From Candidatus Magasanikbacteria bacterium RIFOXYD12_FULL_33_17 (GTDB lineage Bacteria > Patescibacteriota > Patescibacteriia > Magasanikbacterales > UBA922), in contig MFRB01000122.1 in the NCBI GenBank assembly GCA_001783255.1, positions 1-26,337 on the forward strand: a stretch of 26,337 nucleotides of DNA. The letters run 5' to 3'. The notes under the pieces were generated by a model. It saw nothing but the letters and a program-made list of their open reading frames with translations, ran no database searches and was not told where the DNA came from. Both the position numbers and the translations under genes were made by a program. Shown here one piece after another: positions 24,608-26,337 of this stretch (its first letter is position 1; the number at the start of each line of letters is the position of its first letter).

Positions 24608-24850
24608 TTATCTTTTTTTATTTTTGTAATCTTCGACAGGAAGCTTACCGGCTTTACGCAATAAATCAGTCTTGTTAACTTTCTTTACTTTAGAAACAGT
24701 CAACTTATGTTTTACGTTCTTACTTTGCTTTGGTATAAAATATTGAATTTTACGCGCTTGCAAAATTTTACCAGAACGTTGCCATTGTTGCTTAACTCTA
24801 CGCATGAAAGATTCGAATGATTCATTTTTCTTACGTTTTAATTCTGACAT
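24608..24850 (-). CDS. rpsU: Ribosomal protein bS21
   Basis: bS21 sits on the 30S platform near the 3' end of 16S rRNA and takes part in initiation. The 80-residue protein has the family core KKNESFESFMRRVKQQWQRS (7-26) followed by the very basic tail ending KNKKR; it is slightly longer than E. coli bS21 (71). It heads the long operon, has a near-consensus promoter (24896-24924), and carries the strongest Shine-Dalgarno sequence in the window, GGGAGGTGA. The core of that sequence is the loop of a small hairpin. This contrasts with its neighbours, almost all of which lack such a site. bS21-dependent autoregulation is plausible but inferred. Confidence 0.95.
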   Translation of the reverse strand: MSELKRKKNESFESFMRRVKQQWQRSGKILQARKIQYFIPKQSKNVKHKLTVSKVKKVNKTDLLRKAGKLPVEDYKNKKR

Positions 24851-24857
24851 ATATAAT

Positions 24858-24875
24858 ATTCACCTCCCAGTGAAT
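24858..24875 (-). promoter_or_regulatory. Strong Shine-Dalgarno of rpsU presented in a hairpin
   Basis: On the minus strand ATTCAC (24875 to 24870) and GTGAAT (24863 to 24858) form a perfect 6-bp stem around the loop TGGGAG. The Shine-Dalgarno run GGGAGGTGA (24868 to 24860) thus spans the loop and the 3' arm. It lies about 11 bases from the ATG. Folding would partly sequester it, offering a switch for autoregulation. Confidence 0.65.
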
Positions 24876-24895
24876 TTATTAAATTAATTGATATT

Positions 24896-24924
24896 ATCAT
24901 ACACTATTTTTTGGCTTTAGTCAA
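24896..24924 (-). promoter_or_regulatory. Sigma-70 promoter of the rpsU operon
   Basis: Minus strand: TTGACT (24924 to 24919), 17-base spacer, TATGAT (24901 to 24896); five of six consensus bases match in each hexamer. The start near 24889 gives a leader of about 40 bases that contains the Shine-Dalgarno hairpin. Confidence 0.82.
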
Positions 24925-24960
24925 ATAAAATAAGCTACTCCAAACTGTGGAAAAGTAATT

Positions 24961-24988
24961 AAAAAACAAGCCTATATTTAAAGCTTGT
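24961..24988 (-). terminator. Rho-independent terminator after hisS
   Basis: Minus strand ACAAGC (24988 to 24983) pairs with GCTTGT (24971 to 24966) around an 11-base loop, followed by five further T (24965 to 24961). It separates hisS from the rpsU promoter about 40 bases downstream. Confidence 0.7.
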
Positions 24989-25021
24989 CTTTTGTGTTTA
25001 AAATAAGTTATGAAAATATAA

Positions 25022-26337
25022 TTAATTTTGTAATAGCTTGCGAACAAAACTAGCAATTTTCTTTTGGTCTACGACCTCCTGAATACCAGAATCCATATTA
25101 CGAACCAAAATACTACCATCTTGAACTTCCTTTTGACCCAAAATCAAAGTATGTGTAGCCCCAATTTTATTGGCAATTTCCATTTGAACTTTCAAAGAAG
25201 ATTTGGAAAAATTATGATACACAAACAAACCTTCACGACGTAAAACTTCCAAAATAAATAAAGATTTTTTGTTGGCTTGTTCACCCAATTGAGCAAAAAA
25301 TATTTTATTTTTCTTAATTTCTTCTTTCTTAACACCTTCTTTTTCAGCTTTGTCTTTTTTTTGTTTTAAGATCATGACTACTCTATCCAAACCAAGTGCA
25401 AAACCAGCAGCAGGAGTAGATTGACCACCAAGTTGTTCTATCAAACCATCATAACGACCACCGCCACCTAAAGCTAAATTAGTGAAACCTTCCTCTTCAG
25501 AAAATATTTCAAAAACAGTGTTTGAATAATAATCAAGTCCACGTACCAATTTGGCATTCAAAACATAAGGTATTTCTGTTTCATCTAAATATTCCAAAAC
25601 TCTAGTAAAAAATTTCTTTGAATCAGGACTCAACCAATCAATAATTTGAGGTGCATCTTCTATAACGGCAATATCTTGTTCGTCTTTTGAATCCAAAATA
25701 CGCAAAGGATTTTTGTTGATACGTGCTTTTGATTCTTCACTAAGATAACTTCTTTTACTACGTAAATAACCAACTAATTCTACAATATAATTTTCTCTAT
25801 CTTGCAAAGTTCCAATACTATTGATATGTACCACAGAATTTATACCCAAATCACGCAAAGTATTGTAAGCAGCAGAAATAAGTTCAGCATCCACGATAGG
25901 ATCAGAATTACCAATAGTCTCACAACCACTTTGATAAAATTGACGGAAACGTCCAGCTTGAGGTCTATCATGTCTAAACATTTGACCGTGATACCACATC
26001 TTTACTGGTTGTGGCAAAGTTTGCATGCCATTTTCAATATAAGAACGAGACAAAGCAGCTGTCATTTCTGGACGTAGACAAACTTTGGCGCCATCTTTGT
26101 CTTCAAAAACGTACATTTCTTTGTCAACGACATCAGTACCTTTTCCAATAGAACGAATAAACAAATTTGATTGTTCCAAAATAGGTGTTTCTACATAAGA
26201 AAAACCATAACTTGTCGCTACATTCTTTACCACTTCATAAACATTTTGCCATATTTCACCATCTTGAGGTAAAACATCGCGCATACCACGCAAAGTACTA
26301 TATGTTACTTTTTTGTCTTCTGATTTTTTTACTACTT
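25022..26337 (-). CDS. hisS: Histidyl-tRNA synthetase (5' end beyond the window)
   Basis: HisRS is the class II enzyme that charges tRNA-His. Numbered from a TTG at 26293, motif 2 is FRHDRPQAGRFRQF (106-119). The two histidine-specific regions RGLDYYSNTVFEIF (251-264) and LGGGGRYDGL (275-284) are present, as is motif 3, AAGFALGLDR (295-304). A C-terminal anticodon-binding domain follows (FAQLGEQANKKSL onward). No ATG or stop precedes RGMRDVLP within the window. The frame stays open from 26293 to the right edge, encoding VVKKSEDKKVTYST. The natural start is therefore probably outside, giving a Lys-rich N-terminal extension. The gene is closed by the terminator at 24961-24988. Confidence 0.96.
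   Translation of the reverse strand, partial: VVKKSEDKKVTYSTLRGMRDVLPQDGEIWQNVYEVVKNVATSYGFSYVETPILEQSNLFIRSIGKGTDVVDKEMYVFEDKDGAKVCLRPEMTAALSRSYIENGMQTLPQPVKMWYHGQMFRHDRPQAGRFRQFYQSGCETIGNSDPIVDAELISAAYNTLRDLGINSVVHINSIGTLQDRENYIVELVGYLRSKRSYLSEESKARINKNPLRILDSKDEQDIAVIEDAPQIIDWLSPDSKKFFTRVLEYLDETEIPYVLNAKLVRGLDYYSNTVFEIFSEEEGFTNLALGGGGRYDGLIEQLGGQSTPAAGFALGLDRVVMILKQKKDKAEKEGVKKEEIKKNKIFFAQLGEQANKKSLFILEVLRREGLFVYHNFSKSSLKVQMEIANKIGATHTLILGQKEVQDGSILVRNMDSGIQEVVDQKKIASFVRKLLQN

Noticed and set aside
1..26337. Use of TGA as a sense codon (SR1/Gracilibacteria code)
   Set aside because: ybeY ends with TGA overlapping the dgkA start, and tryptophan positions in conserved proteins are ordinary; frames read correctly with TGA as stop.

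Overview
This is an AT-rich bacterial chromosome segment. It most resembles a Candidate Phyla Radiation (Patescibacteria) genome. The pointers are large surface proteins with a VirB2/TrbC-like pilin head, several single-pass proteins with thrombospondin type 3 repeats, a tRNA without an encoded CCA end, and very few Shine-Dalgarno sequences. The lineage is an inference, because no 16S gene is in view. TGA is used as a stop (for example in ybeY), so the SR1/Gracilibacteria code is unlikely.

Left part (1-3741). At the left edge, the minus strand carries a consensus promoter and a ribosomal protein L10 leader RNA, which imply rplJ just outside the window. Upstream of these lies tRNA-Glu(TTC) with its own consensus promoter and terminator. 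On the plus strand are two short units. The first is tsaD plus an unrecognised 118-residue protein, closed by a terminator. The second is a lipoprotein plus a YjjX-type ITP/XTP phosphatase, closed by a bidirectional terminator shared with ftsZ. The intergenic DNA holds several large palindromes that look like dispersed repeats.

Middle and right (3813-26337), all on the minus strand. The right edge holds hisS, cut by the window end, with a terminator. A promoter then drives rpsU, which has the strongest Shine-Dalgarno sequence in the window, placed inside a small hairpin. From rpsU to ftsA nine further genes follow with gaps of 3-44 bases or overlaps: yqeY, a 729-residue pilin-headed protein, a 3912-residue pilin-headed cysteine-rich giant, three thrombospondin-type-3 membrane proteins, ybeY, dgkA and ftsA. 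A terminator follows ftsA. ftsZ then has its own consensus promoter and a leader of about 155 bases.

Functional picture. A translation, rRNA-maturation, lipid-kinase and division cluster has a roughly 17 kb block of cell-surface genes inside it. That block lies where Firmicutes carry phoH and related genes, between yqeY and ybeY. The giant gene alone covers about 45% of the window. Its domains (Ig-like, IPT/TIG, lectin-like, repeated CGDG...CD cysteine modules) suggest adhesion or a surface layer. The shared pilin-like heads suggest that the two large proteins are anchored or assembled in the same way.
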